Source: Gammaproteobacteria bacterium
Lineage (GTDB): Bacteria > Pseudomonadota > Gammaproteobacteria > Pseudomonadales > Azotimanducaceae_A
DNA: 64,000 bases
NCBI GenBank assembly: GCA_012960755.1
Contig: DUAT01000073.1
Coordinates: forward strand, 1-64,000
Direction: 5' to 3'
Part shown: positions 27,878-36,708 of the stretch, one piece after another
Layout of the letters: every line of letters begins with the position of its first letter
Numbering within the stretch: the stretch's first letter is position 1
Translations under genes and position numbers: made by a program
The notes under the pieces: generated by a model
Databases searched by the model: none
The model's input: the letters and a program-made list of their open reading frames with translations, nothing else
Told to the model about the DNA's origin: nothing

Positions 27878-30400
27878 TCAGAGGATGTCGGCACTGGACA
27901 GCGTATCCTCACCGGAAACATCCAGCCCCGGCCGGTAAAGTTCTTTCTTGGTTCTCTGGGTACCGCTGCGGGTTCGGTTATACTTCTTCGCTGAAGTGTA
28001 GGTCGGCTCGATCAGCGTTCGGGCACCAAACGACTTTTGTCGCTGCAGTTCTGGCACATTTTTATAGTCGGTGGTTCTCTGCCTGGGTTCCCGGCCCAGG
28101 CTGCGAATGATTTCCTCCATCTCTTCCGGCGAAGTTTCCTGACCGTGACTCGCCCCTGCCGCCCGGGTGATAGTTTCATTCATCAATGTTCCGCCCAGGT
28201 CATTCACCCCGGCCTGCAAGCAGGCTCTAACACCATCGTGGCCCAACTTGGTCCAGGAAGCCTGGATGTTTTTAAACACCGGATGAAGCACCAGCCGCGC
28301 AATGGCGTGAATCAGCACTCCCTCCCTGAACGTCGGTCCTTTGCGTGCATTTCCCTTCAGATAGATCGGCGCTTCCATATGAATAAAGGGCAATATAACG
28401 AATTCAGTAAAACCGCCGGTTTTTTGCTGTAGATTCCGCACGCGAATCAGGTGCCGGGCGATATGTTCATATCGCTCGATATGACCGTACATGATTGTTG
28501 CGGTGGTGTTAAACCCCTGACCGTGCGCCGCTTCCATCACCTCCAGCCACTGTGCCGTATTAATCTTGTCCGGACACAGGGTCGCCCGTACTTCATCATC
28601 GAGTATCTCCGCGGCTGTTCCTGGCAATGTACCCAGGCCTGCCTCTTTTAACTGGCCAAGAAATTCACCAAGACTGAGACCCAGGGTATGTGCGCCTTGC
28701 CAGACTTCCAGCGGCGAAAACGCATGTACGTGCATGTCCGGCACAACCTGTTTGATGCTGTGGACGATATCAATATAGGTTTGCCCGGTATATTCCGGGT
28801 GAATACCCCCTTGCATACAGACTTCGGTGGCTCCCCGTGCATAGGCCTCGCTGGTGCGGCGCATGATTTCTTCGTGGGACAGATCGTAGGGCCGACCTCT
28901 GAGGTTCTCGCTCATCTTGCCTTTTGAAAATGCACAAAACTGACACTTGAAGTAACAGACGTTGGTGTAGTTAATATTGCGGTTAACACAATAGGTCACC
29001 GTGTCACCATTGACCTTCTTTCGAATTTCATCGGCTAACTGACAGATGTGCGTGTAGTCGTCACCCCGAGCTTTGAACAATCGGACGATTTCAGCTTCGC
29101 CTAAAACTTCTTCCTGCCTGACTTTGTTGAGTATCTCTGCAATATCAGCGCTGGGCCGGGACTTCGGGATAGCAGTTACTTTCGCCAGGTCTCCTTCCGG
29201 CGGATCAATCACCGCACCGGCAGACCATTCTTCAACCCGCGCGAATCCTTGACCATCAATGGCACGTCGAACCTGGGGCTGGACATTCGGATCGAGCCAT
29301 TGCTCCACATCCACTGCGTAATCAGGGTAGATAGCCAATCGCTCGATCAGCAGCTTGCCCGCATTGGCAGTTTCGTCCGCAAGGTTGGTCAGGTGCGGCC
29401 AGGGTGCCTCGGGGTTAACAAAATCCGGTGTGACGGGTGAAACACCACCCCAGTCATTGATACCGGAACCGACAATCTGTTCCAGTACCCCGGGGCTCAG
29501 ATTCGGCGGTGCCTGGATATTCATTTTCTCACCGAAGATGATTCTCGCCAGCGCAATTGTCCACAACAGCTCGTTCAGATCAGGCTCTGGCGCGTTGGCC
29601 ATTAATGTTTCGGGCTTGGCGCGGAAATTCTGGATGATGATTTCCTGAATATGCCGGTCAGCCTGGTTCAAATCTCTCAGGGCCAGCAGCGACTCAATTC
29701 GCTCCTGCCGGGTTTCGCCGATGCCGATCAGGATTCCCGTAGTAAAAGGTACCCTGGCAGCGCCAGCCAGTCGCATGGTTTCGAATCGAACGGCCGGATC
29801 TTTATCAGGCGAACCATGATGCGGCATGCCTTTTTCCAGAAGGCGCATCGATGCTGATTCCAGCATGATCCCCATCGACACCGAAACCTTTCGCAATTCC
29901 TCGAACTCACTGGCATTCATGAGGCCGGGGTTCAGGTGTGGAAACAGGCCGGTTTCGTTGAAGACCAGTTCTGCCATATCCCGAAGGTAGGACAAGGTCG
30001 AGTCCTGCTTTAATGCTTTCAGGCCATCACGGGCTGCTTTGTAACGCAGTTCCGGTTTGTCCCCAAGGGTAAACAGCGCCTCCTTGCAACCGGCTTCTGC
30101 CCCATCCCGGGCAATCTTCAGAACCTCATCCGGCGTCATGTAGGGTGCTTTGAGTTTTCTCGGCACCTGCGCAAAAGTACAGTAGTGGCAAACGTCGCGA
30201 CAAAGATGTGTCAGGGGAATAAATACTTTTCGTGAATATGACACCGTATTATTGTGCCCGCGGTCACGAATGACCGAAGCAGCCTGCATCAGTGCCGCGG
30301 TATTATTCGATCTGGCAAGCGCCATTACCTCGTCATCAGACAGCTGCTGCGTCGAGGAAAATGACAATGCCTGTTCCAATAATGAAGTGATCTCATTCAT
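27878..30400 (-). CDS. fbiC: Fused FO synthase, CofG-CofH (FbiC)
   Basis: The 840-residue protein makes the F420 chromophore FO (7,8-didemethyl-8-hydroxy-5-deazariboflavin) from tyrosine and 5-amino-6-ribitylaminouracil. It contains two radical SAM domains. The N-terminal CofG half has PLTHLCRDVCHYCTF (CxxxCxxC at 67-74); the CofH half has NYTNVCYFKCQFCAFSKGK near residues 485-495. MQGGIHPEYTGQTYIDIVHSIK and NDLGGTLMNETITRAAGASHG are CofH marks. The single-chain form is typical of Actinobacteria and some Proteobacteria; archaea use two proteins. Its start overlaps the cofC stop by four bases. Confidence 0.96.
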   Translation of the reverse strand: MNEITSLLEQALSFSSTQQLSDDEVMALARSNNTAALMQAASVIRDRGHNNTVSYSRKVFIPLTHLCRDVCHYCTFAQVPRKLKAPYMTPDEVLKIARDGAEAGCKEALFTLGDKPELRYKAARDGLKALKQDSTLSYLRDMAELVFNETGLFPHLNPGLMNASEFEELRKVSVSMGIMLESASMRLLEKGMPHHGSPDKDPAVRFETMRLAGAARVPFTTGILIGIGETRQERIESLLALRDLNQADRHIQEIIIQNFRAKPETLMANAPEPDLNELLWTIALARIIFGEKMNIQAPPNLSPGVLEQIVGSGINDWGGVSPVTPDFVNPEAPWPHLTNLADETANAGKLLIERLAIYPDYAVDVEQWLDPNVQPQVRRAIDGQGFARVEEWSAGAVIDPPEGDLAKVTAIPKSRPSADIAEILNKVRQEEVLGEAEIVRLFKARGDDYTHICQLADEIRKKVNGDTVTYCVNRNINYTNVCYFKCQFCAFSKGKMSENLRGRPYDLSHEEIMRRTSEAYARGATEVCMQGGIHPEYTGQTYIDIVHSIKQVVPDMHVHAFSPLEVWQGAHTLGLSLGEFLGQLKEAGLGTLPGTAAEILDDEVRATLCPDKINTAQWLEVMEAAHGQGFNTTATIMYGHIERYEHIARHLIRVRNLQQKTGGFTEFVILPFIHMEAPIYLKGNARKGPTFREGVLIHAIARLVLHPVFKNIQASWTKLGHDGVRACLQAGVNDLGGTLMNETITRAAGASHGQETSPEEMEEIIRSLGREPRQRTTDYKNVPELQRQKSFGARTLIEPTYTSAKKYNRTRSGTQRTKKELYRPGLDVSGEDTLSSADIL

Positions 30401-31098
30401 ACCATTAACCTTTTCTCAACCTCAATCGCCAATTCATCCAACATACCGCTATTCTCTAAAAACACACTGGTATTGGTGTGTAAATTTTGCTTCTTCAACT
30501 CTGCCACCAGTTCAAATAAATCTTCTGGCGTATCGACATCAAGACCGATTCCCGGAAGCTTCGCCACCACAGTCTGGATATTCCTGTCCTTGGCAATCCG
30601 TAGATGACGTCGAAAGCTATCTTCGCCAAAACCAAATTCCATGCAGTCAGGGGGCGAGCAGACAACGCAATTTGATCCGCCAAGATCACTAGCCGGTACA
30701 ATCATGAATTCCGCATCCTCACCGGTCTGGCCAAAACCATCGAGAACGACTTCCAGTTCCTCTACCGTCACCAATGGCACATCCCCTGGCAGAAACGCCA
30801 TCACCTCGACACCTTCCTTGCGCAGCTGTGCTGCCGCATAGGTAACTGCGGCAATCAGCCCGGGGTTTTCCGGTTCAGGAATGACCCTGGCTGAATATTT
30901 CCCGGCCAAATTCGATACGGTTTCATCGCTGGTGACCACGATCACTTCATCCACCAGGTCACAGGTGGTTGCGGCTTCCAGCACGTCTTCCACCATCGCC
31001 TGGAACAAATTCTGTCGCTGATCCAGGGACAACAGACCGCCCAGCCGTTGTTTGGCATTTTCAAGCTGTTTTACCGGGATGACTAGCGAAATACTCAT
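30397..31098 (-). CDS. cofC: 2-phospholactate-type guanylyltransferase CofC
   Basis: The 233-residue protein shows SLVIPVKQLENAKQRLGGLLSLDQRQNLFQAMVEDVL, then EVIVVTSDETV, MAFLPGDVPLVTVEEL (the metal-binding D region) and a C-terminal LPGIGLDVDTPEDLF, all typical of CofC/FbiD nucleotidyltransferases. It activates 2-phospholactate, PEP or 3-phosphoglycerate with GTP for transfer to FO. Which donor this one uses cannot be read by eye. It overlaps fbiC by ATGA and lies 50 bases after cofD. Confidence 0.93.
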   Translation of the reverse strand: MSISLVIPVKQLENAKQRLGGLLSLDQRQNLFQAMVEDVLEAATTCDLVDEVIVVTSDETVSNLAGKYSARVIPEPENPGLIAAVTYAAAQLRKEGVEVMAFLPGDVPLVTVEELEVVLDGFGQTGEDAEFMIVPASDLGGSNCVVCSPPDCMEFGFGEDSFRRHLRIAKDRNIQTVVAKLPGIGLDVDTPEDLFELVAELKKQNLHTNTSVFLENSGMLDELAIEVEKRLMV

Positions 31099-31148
31099 GC
31101 AACACTCTTAACAAACATGATAATGAGCGGAGCGTAACGTTACCATGA

Positions 31149-32159
31149 CTAAGCGGTTATCTGCGAGACAAACTGCAGGCAAGCGGCAGCCAGGTCTACC
31201 CTGTCCTGTAGAGATACCATGACCGTATCGGTTACCAGGGTTGGAATTCCCAGTGCTTCAATATCGGATTGCATCGCTTTGTCAGCCTTATCGATGATGA
31301 AACCATCAATTCTGCCTTGATAATGTGCAGCGACTGCCAGGGCAGTTTGCGGCATGCCCAGTTCGCGCATCATCTTCGCCGCCGGACCTTTAATCGCCTT
31401 GCCGCCGACAATCGGTGAGACCGCAACTACCGGTGCGCCTGATTTTTTTAACGCCTCCATCACTCCTGGAATTTTCAATACCGGATCAACACTCACAAAC
31501 GGGTTTGAAGGGCAGATCAGAACGCATGCCAGTGTTTCACTTGCCAGTGCTTTTGAGAACCCGGGACTTGGTAAGGCGGAGTCAATGCCCACAAATTCAA
31601 ACCCTGTGACCACCGGTACACATTTGTCCCGGACGAAATAGTGTTGAAACGCCAGGGTCTTACTGTTGGCAATATGTACCCGGGTAGAAATAGTGTCATC
31701 GGACATGGGAATAATCGGGTGTGCAATACCGAGTGCTTTAGACATTATCATTGTGGCCTCGGACAATGTCTTACCTTGACGTAACAATCCGCTGCGAGCC
31801 GTGTGGGTAGCAAGATCCCGATCACCAAGGCGAAACCAGGTTTCACCTTCCAGCTTTTCCAGCGCCGCCAGAAAATTCCAACTTTCATTGGCCAGACCCC
31901 AACCCAATTTCTTGTTACTCAGATCTGCCAGGGTGTACATCACCGTGTCCAGGTCCGGGCAAATAGTAAACCCCAGGTGCTGAAAGTCATCACCGGTATT
32001 AGCGACAATGCTGAGTTGTTGGGGAGATAAAACTTTCGTCAATCCCAGGGCAAGCTTTGCACCGCCGACACCGCCGGAAATTGCCAGGCAACTTTTACCT
32101 TCAAACTGAGCTTCAAACTGAGCTTCAAGCTTGTGTTCATCTTCAAGAGAGCCAGGCAT
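31149..32159 (-). CDS. cofD: 2-phospho-L-lactate transferase CofD
   Basis: The 336-residue protein carries the CofD marks CLAISGGVGGAKLALGLTK, IVANTGDDFQHLGFTICPDLDTVMYTLADLSN and ALGIAHPIIPMSDDTISTRV, then VLICPSNPFVSVDPVLKIPG. It attaches the activated phospho-acid to FO to give F420-0 (or the dehydro or 3PG form). An N-terminal extension contains a short in-frame duplication (EAQFEAQFEG), from a repeated 12-base stretch near 32105. Its ATG shares one base with the cofE stop (TGATG at 32159). Confidence 0.94.
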   Translation of the reverse strand: MPGSLEDEHKLEAQFEAQFEGKSCLAISGGVGGAKLALGLTKVLSPQQLSIVANTGDDFQHLGFTICPDLDTVMYTLADLSNKKLGWGLANESWNFLAALEKLEGETWFRLGDRDLATHTARSGLLRQGKTLSEATMIMSKALGIAHPIIPMSDDTISTRVHIANSKTLAFQHYFVRDKCVPVVTGFEFVGIDSALPSPGFSKALASETLACVLICPSNPFVSVDPVLKIPGVMEALKKSGAPVVAVSPIVGGKAIKGPAAKMMRELGMPQTALAVAAHYQGRIDGFIIDKADKAMQSDIEALGIPTLVTDTVMVSLQDRVDLAAACLQFVSQITA

Positions 32160-32938
32160 CAGCGAAACAGGTCCATATCCTTCGGGCGAATGAGAGGCTG
32201 GACGCCACGATTAACAGGATCAACCGGTTGCCTGGGCTGATATCCCCGAACGAGAACCACCGGAGTTTTCTCGGTTGTCTGACCCATCACCAGTGAAGCA
32301 CCCGCAGCAAGCTCATCAGCGGCTGCAACCTGCGTCACCATGAGTTCCCGGCCATAAATATCATTCTGACCAATATAGTCTTCGAGGGCTGTGAATCCTG
32401 CCACCCCTATGGAAAGGCCAAGGGTGCCGTTGCGCCAGGCGCGGCCAAGACTGTCGTTGATGATAACCCCAACAGACACACCAAGCCGCTGAAGTATCGC
32501 CTCACGAATATTGTTGGCACTAAGATCAGAATCCACTGGTAACAACAGACAAGTATGGTCATCATCATCGCCGTCATGACTGATATTAGATTGATCTATA
32601 CCGGCATTGGCCTGGACAAATCCCAGTTTCTGCTCGACGATCAACACACCCAGGCGCTTTCTGACGACCTCATTGGATTCATCGAGAATTGCCTGTACCT
32701 TGCGCGGGTCTTTATCAACTTCCAGGCCGAGTTTGATGGCTTCCTCGGTGGGCTCGACAGTTCGAAGATCCAGGTAGCGATTTTCAGCCTTGGATATGAT
32801 TTTTTGTGCAATGACGATCACGTCATCTTGCGCAATGGTCTCTCCCATGAGTTCGATTGCAGTGATGATATGCTGAGCCACATCATCACCCGGCTCTACC
32901 ATGGGTATTCCTTTGACACCAATCAGCTGAAGATCCAT
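32159..32938 (-). CDS. cofE: Coenzyme F420-0:L-glutamate ligase CofE
   Basis: The 259-residue protein begins LIGVKGIPMVEPGDDVAQHIITAIE and has VIVIAQKIISKAENRYLDL, RLGVSVGVIINDSLGRAWRNGTLGLSIGVAGF and AAADELAAGASLVMGQTTEKTPVVLVRGY, all CofE marks. It adds gamma-linked glutamates to F420-0 using GTP. It has the stand-alone length; the C-terminal nitroreductase-like domain of mycobacterial FbiB is absent, so if a PEP-derived dehydro-F420 were made its reductase must lie elsewhere. It sits between the F420 reductase (five-base gap) and cofD. Confidence 0.94.
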   Translation of the reverse strand: MDLQLIGVKGIPMVEPGDDVAQHIITAIELMGETIAQDDVIVIAQKIISKAENRYLDLRTVEPTEEAIKLGLEVDKDPRKVQAILDESNEVVRKRLGVLIVEQKLGFVQANAGIDQSNISHDGDDDDHTCLLLPVDSDLSANNIREAILQRLGVSVGVIINDSLGRAWRNGTLGLSIGVAGFTALEDYIGQNDIYGRELMVTQVAAADELAAGASLVMGQTTEKTPVVLVRGYQPRQPVDPVNRGVQPLIRPKDMDLFR

Positions 32939-32943
32939 GATCG

Positions 32944-33612
32944 TTAACCCTTGGCCTCACCGGAAATGACGATACCGGCGCCATCGATACCATGATGGCG
33001 ATTAATCGAAATCAGTACTGATGTCATCGCTTCTGCGGCTGCAGCATTCGCCAGGGGTCCGGCATGCCAGCCTCGCAAGCCTACCGCTTCAACCAATTCA
33101 ATCACGATCTCTCTGGCTGCGCGTTTGTTACCGGTGACCAGCACATCACATTCAATCTTGTGATCTTCCTGCAAATGCACAGCACCGACATTCTGGAACG
33201 CGGATACAACCTGCACATCAGCACCCAGCAGCTCCTGCGCCATTACCGCAGCGGAGCCCTTTTCAGGTAACTGAACGGTGCCAACCTTCGGCGGCACCAG
33301 CGGGACGGTGACATCAATCAGGATCTTACCTGACAAACCCTGCTTGACGGTTTCAAGGGTGCTCAATTGATGCGCAAAAGGAACAGTCAGGACGACCAGG
33401 TCAGCCTGGGTCGCTGCATCCAGATTTTCGTGTCCAGTGACATTCAGGTCCGGGAATTCAGCCAGCAGCGCAGCAGCCGCAGCCTGGCCTTTTTCAAGAG
33501 TCCTGGAGCCGATCAGAATTTTGAAACCTGCCCGGGACCACTGCCTTGCGAGACCGCCGCCCAAATCACCGGTTCCCCCCAGAATCGCGATGGATTCAAT
33601 CTTGTCAGCCAT
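32944..33612 (-). CDS. npdG: NADPH-dependent F420 reductase
   Basis: The 222-residue protein has a Rossmann start SIAILGGTGDLGGGLARQWSRAGFKILIGSRTLEKG, where SRT suits the 2'-phosphate of NADP, then LVVLTVPFAHQLSTLETVKQGLSGKILIDVTVPLVPP, the pattern of F420:NADP oxidoreductase. It moves hydride between NADPH and F420, so it would charge the cofactor for the LLM enzymes. It is the first gene of the minus-strand F420 unit, 57 bases after the trmY-like gene. Confidence 0.92.
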   Translation of the reverse strand: MADKIESIAILGGTGDLGGGLARQWSRAGFKILIGSRTLEKGQAAAAALLAEFPDLNVTGHENLDAATQADLVVLTVPFAHQLSTLETVKQGLSGKILIDVTVPLVPPKVGTVQLPEKGSAAVMAQELLGADVQVVSAFQNVGAVHLQEDHKIECDVLVTGNKRAAREIVIELVEAVGLRGWHAGPLANAAAAEAMTSVLISINRHHGIDGAGIVISGEAKG

Positions 33613-33669
33613 TTCACCTACCTGCTATGAAGCGCATTTATAAAAGCGTGTGATTATAGGGACTGACCA

Positions 33670-34266
33670 TCAGAATTGTCGATCATATTCATTCTGAATA
33701 AGCACAACACATTGCGATGTATGCAACATGATGGGCCCGAGGGACAAATTGTTTACTCCCTGGCGGCGCAGGGACTTAAAGGTCTTTCTCGGCATGGGAA
33801 TATGATCCGTGAGCAGAAAGATAGCATCATCTGCCAGGGGAACCGACCGTATGTCCTCGCCTTTTTTATCCAGCAGGTAGACCGGGTGAGCTTCGAGCCT
33901 TAATTTCACCAGATGCTCGAAACTGATGGCCTGAACTTCGATACCATTATCGAGAGAGACACTGGCTTCTTTACTTAAGTTTGCGGTGCCAGCCAACGAT
34001 TCAACAATCACCTTGAGCATACCGGCTTCCGTATGGTCATGAAGGGAACCGAGAGAATCACCATTTAGACTCAACGCCCTGGAGAAGTCGGTCGAGTCTT
34101 CGAGGACTAAGGTTAATGTTGTGTCCCGGCGATGGCCTTTGGATACAAACAGGCAATTGGTCATAATTTGTGCCAGATATTCGACCCGAGCCGCGCTGCC
34201 GATTGCTTTGACGAACAATCCCGCATCGGTGGGCGCTTTTCGCGCTCGAACTATGTATTCTGGCAT
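33670..34266 (-). CDS. TrmY-like tRNA pseudouridine-54 N1-methyltransferase homologue
   Basis: The protein has 198 residues from ATG 34266 (MPEYIVRARKAP). It matches archaeal TrmY along its length: an N-terminal REFIFKA-like strand, LFVSKGHRRDTTLTLVLED near residue 50, and the SPOUT knot end ILLTDHI-type block (AIFLLTDHIPMP) with LSLGPIMLHTSQCVVLIQNEYDR. In archaea TrmY makes m1-psi54 in the tRNA T-loop. Bacterial tRNA normally has m5U54, made by TrmA. Homologues are known in a few bacteria such as Vibrio, with function not settled as far as I know. It starts only 36 bases from the divergent MFS gene. Confidence 0.85.
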   Translation of the reverse strand: MPEYIVRARKAPTDAGLFVKAIGSAARVEYLAQIMTNCLFVSKGHRRDTTLTLVLEDSTDFSRALSLNGDSLGSLHDHTEAGMLKVIVESLAGTANLSKEASVSLDNGIEVQAISFEHLVKLRLEAHPVYLLDKKGEDIRSVPLADDAIFLLTDHIPMPRKTFKSLRRQGVNNLSLGPIMLHTSQCVVLIQNEYDRQF

Positions 34267-34302
34267 GCGCCGCAATGTAGCATAGTTTGGTGAGATGTAT
34301 CG

Positions 34303-35526
34303 GTGACAAATAAGAAGTCCCAGCTTTCCTGGTATACAGGCGGCTTTGCCCTTTGGATGGGCGCTTACAGCTTACAGCAGCTCCTGGTGACGTGGATTCT
34401 TATTGGTATGCTGCAGGAAACGCCTGAGAGGGTTGGGCTTGCACAACTGTTGATTGGTATACCGGGACTTCTGTTCCTGCTCTGGGGCGGTGTCATCGGT
34501 GATCGGATGGACGGGCGGGTCCTGCTGATTCGGACCCACTACCTGAGCGCAGTCCCACCACTGGTGTTGGCCCTGGCTTCCTGCAACGGCTTGTTGGGTT
34601 ACTGGATACTCATCCTGACAGCCCTGTTCGCCAGCCTGTTAAATTCAGCCTCCAGTCCCGTCCGCAATACGATCCTCAACGCCGTCGCAGGTAGAAAGCT
34701 ACAGTTCGCAATCAGCCTTTCTACCGGCATAGGATCCATTGCCGCTATTGCCGGGACTCGACTTGGCGGAGAAATAGAAAGTCTCGGCCTCAATCTCATC
34801 CTGATTATCCAGGCCCTGGTGTTCGTCGCGGGTGGCCTCCTGACGGGCAGGCTTTTGCCGGCAAAACCAACGCCGAAAAACAGTCACCAGTCCACGCTGG
34901 CTACCATCGCAGAGGGACTAAAGCATGTCTGGGAATTTAGACTCTGCCGGGACCTGATCGGACTTAACTTTATTTCGAGTCTTTTCAATGCAGGAGGCTG
35001 GATCGTCGCATTCCCGTTCATCATCAATCGCGTCTATGATGGAAATGCCACGCTCTTGGCCAATATGCTAATCACATTTACGTTTGGTTCCCTGGTCGCC
35101 AATTTCGGTTTGCTGAATTTCATGCCTCTCAAACACCCAGGGAGACTCTACCTTGGGATGCAACTGTCCCGGGTCCTGATTCTCATCCTGATCTGGGTTA
35201 AGCCTTCTGAGTCCCTCCTGTGGTTGGCTGCCGCCCTGTGGGGGTTTAACATGGGTATCACCACGACGACTTCACGGCTGATGCTGCAGGAAATCGGCTC
35301 TGCAGAGTTCAGGGCCCGAATCATGGCGGCGTATAATGTAAGCCTGATGAGCGCCGCACCCATCGGATCAATGGTTCTAGGGGTTATTATCGGCCTGTGG
35401 GGTCCTCTGAATGCCCTTATTCCCGGCATGATTGCATCAGTTTTGATCTTTTCAGCCGGTTTCTGGGGCTCAGAAATCTGGCACTATCGATCTCCGCAGC
35501 CCGAACACGTACGTGTTGGGGAGTAA
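34303..35526 (+). CDS. MFS transporter
   Basis: The 407-residue protein starts at GTG 34303; no in-frame ATG lies upstream, and a four-codon ATGTATCGGTGA frame overlaps the start. Twelve hydrophobic segments are visible, with the MFS motif A-like loop WGGVIGDRMDGRVLLIRTH between the second and third helices. It looks like the EntS/MFS_3 group of drug or siderophore exporters (LLNSASSPVRNTILNAV is typical). The substrate is unknown. It is divergent from the trmY-like gene with a very short shared control region. Confidence 0.87.
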   Translation: MTNKKSQLSWYTGGFALWMGAYSLQQLLVTWILIGMLQETPERVGLAQLLIGIPGLLFLLWGGVIGDRMDGRVLLIRTHYLSAVPPLVLALASCNGLLGYWILILTALFASLLNSASSPVRNTILNAVAGRKLQFAISLSTGIGSIAAIAGTRLGGEIESLGLNLILIIQALVFVAGGLLTGRLLPAKPTPKNSHQSTLATIAEGLKHVWEFRLCRDLIGLNFISSLFNAGGWIVAFPFIINRVYDGNATLLANMLITFTFGSLVANFGLLNFMPLKHPGRLYLGMQLSRVLILILIWVKPSESLLWLAAALWGFNMGITTTTSRLMLQEIGSAEFRARIMAAYNVSLMSAAPIGSMVLGVIIGLWGPLNALIPGMIASVLIFSAGFWGSEIWHYRSPQPEHVRVGE

Positions 35527-35973
35527 AAATCCTGATTTAGCCGCTCTTTAGCTACTTACCCACAGATTCTGTGGATAAGTCTGGTGATAACTCACCAGAA
35601 ATGCCGAAAACAAGTGTTTTATTGGACTATTTGCAGATGTATACTTTTTGTACAGCTAAAGTATTATTTCTTTATATTCAATAACATAGATATAAAAGCA
35701 CGCGCTTTTGCAATCAAATCAATCTGTACCCCGGGATTTAGATCGAATTCCCCAAAATGTGCATAAGTCAGGTCTTGAATCTTTAAAATCCCCTATAAAC
35801 ACAGTGGAAACAAGCCAGTTACAGTCGATTTCTCGACATCTGACCCTCAAAAATTGACGAAATCCGCTAGAGAAATAGGGATTTATTCACACAAGTGAGG
35901 GAAAAAACGCACACGCAGAATTTCTAGTATCAAACCTTAATAAATATGTGAACTGTGTCACGTGTTGAAAATT
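35527..35973. other. Gene-free region with DnaA-box cluster, AT-rich tract and hairpins
   Basis: No credible gene is found here. Three perfect DnaA boxes (TTATNCACA) occur: TGTGGATAA at 35570-35578, TGTGCATAA at 35758-35766 (both reverse orientation) and TTATTCACA at 35883-35891. TTACCCACA at 35556-35564 has one mismatch and pairs with the first box as an inverted repeat with 12-base arms. A hairpin CTGGTGA-taac-TCACCAG lies at 35581-35598. Between the boxes, about 35640-35700 is very AT-rich (TATTATTTCTTTATATTCAA). This could be a replication origin, a DnaA-titrating site or a DnaA-controlled region. Confidence 0.6.
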
Positions 35974-36669
35974 TTAAACCGCCTTTATCCTGTCTAACAG
36001 TTGATCAAAGTCTTGGTGTTGACCGGCCGTTCGAATTGCTCGCTTCAACTGCTGCAGATTAGCGGAATCAAACCCAACAAACCTGCCTGCAATATCCTTT
36101 GCGACTGTCAGTACCTCCGAATCCTCAACACTGCGGTCGGCAATTCCCAGGCGAACCAGCGCTTCTCCATAGTGCCGCTCTCCCATCAAGGCCATTTTCA
36201 GGGAGCTGTGGTAGGAGTGACGTATTGTCAGCCAGGCAATATTGATGGGTGCCATCATGTTCCGCTCAACCTCTGATACGTGGAGAAAAGACTTGTTTCC
36301 AACCACCAGAAAATCACAAGCCAGCGCCAGTGCGGATCCACCGGCAATGGCAAAACCTTCCAGTGCACCTACAATTGGTTTGTTAGAACAAAAAATTGTT
36401 CGATGGAAGCTGAGCCAGTCTCGCTGGAACTGACCCCTCCACTCAGGAGCAGGGTCTTCGGCGAACGCTTTCAAGTCGAGACCGGCGCAAAAATAACCCT
36501 CGGCGCCGTGAATCACGATCGACTTGCAGTCATCGGTTTGTTCCAGCAACTCCAGCCCGGTTTGCAGTTCACGAACCAGAGGACCGGTTAACGAGTTTCT
36601 CTGTTTCGGTCGGTTAAGTATCAACTCCCCGACACCATCTTCAATTTTTACTATCGCAAGTTCTGTCAT
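35974..36669 (-). CDS. Enoyl-CoA hydratase/isomerase family protein
   Basis: The 231-residue crotonase-fold protein has RPKQRNSLTGPLVRELQ, the first oxyanion-hole block IHGAEGYFCAGLDLKAF near residue 60, and the second, ALEGFAIAGGSALALACDFLVV near 105. The acid residues of classical enoyl-CoA hydratase (Glu pair) are not obvious in the third block (MAPINIAWLTIRHS), so an isomerase or other crotonase reaction is possible. It is somewhat shorter than the usual 255-260 residues. It diverges from the M28 peptidase gene with a 39-bp spacer. Confidence 0.88.
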   Translation of the reverse strand: MTELAIVKIEDGVGELILNRPKQRNSLTGPLVRELQTGLELLEQTDDCKSIVIHGAEGYFCAGLDLKAFAEDPAPEWRGQFQRDWLSFHRTIFCSNKPIVGALEGFAIAGGSALALACDFLVVGNKSFLHVSEVERNMMAPINIAWLTIRHSYHSSLKMALMGERHYGEALVRLGIADRSVEDSEVLTVAKDIAGRFVGFDSANLQQLKRAIRTAGQHQDFDQLLDRIKAV

Positions 36670-36708
36670 ACTCGTTCACTCCTGTAAAATCATGTAGTCT
36701 AAGGTCAT

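Noticed and set aside
35581..35598. Hairpin CTGGTGA/TCACCAG as the terminator of the MFS gene
   Set aside because: No run of T follows it, and it lies within the DnaA-box cluster.
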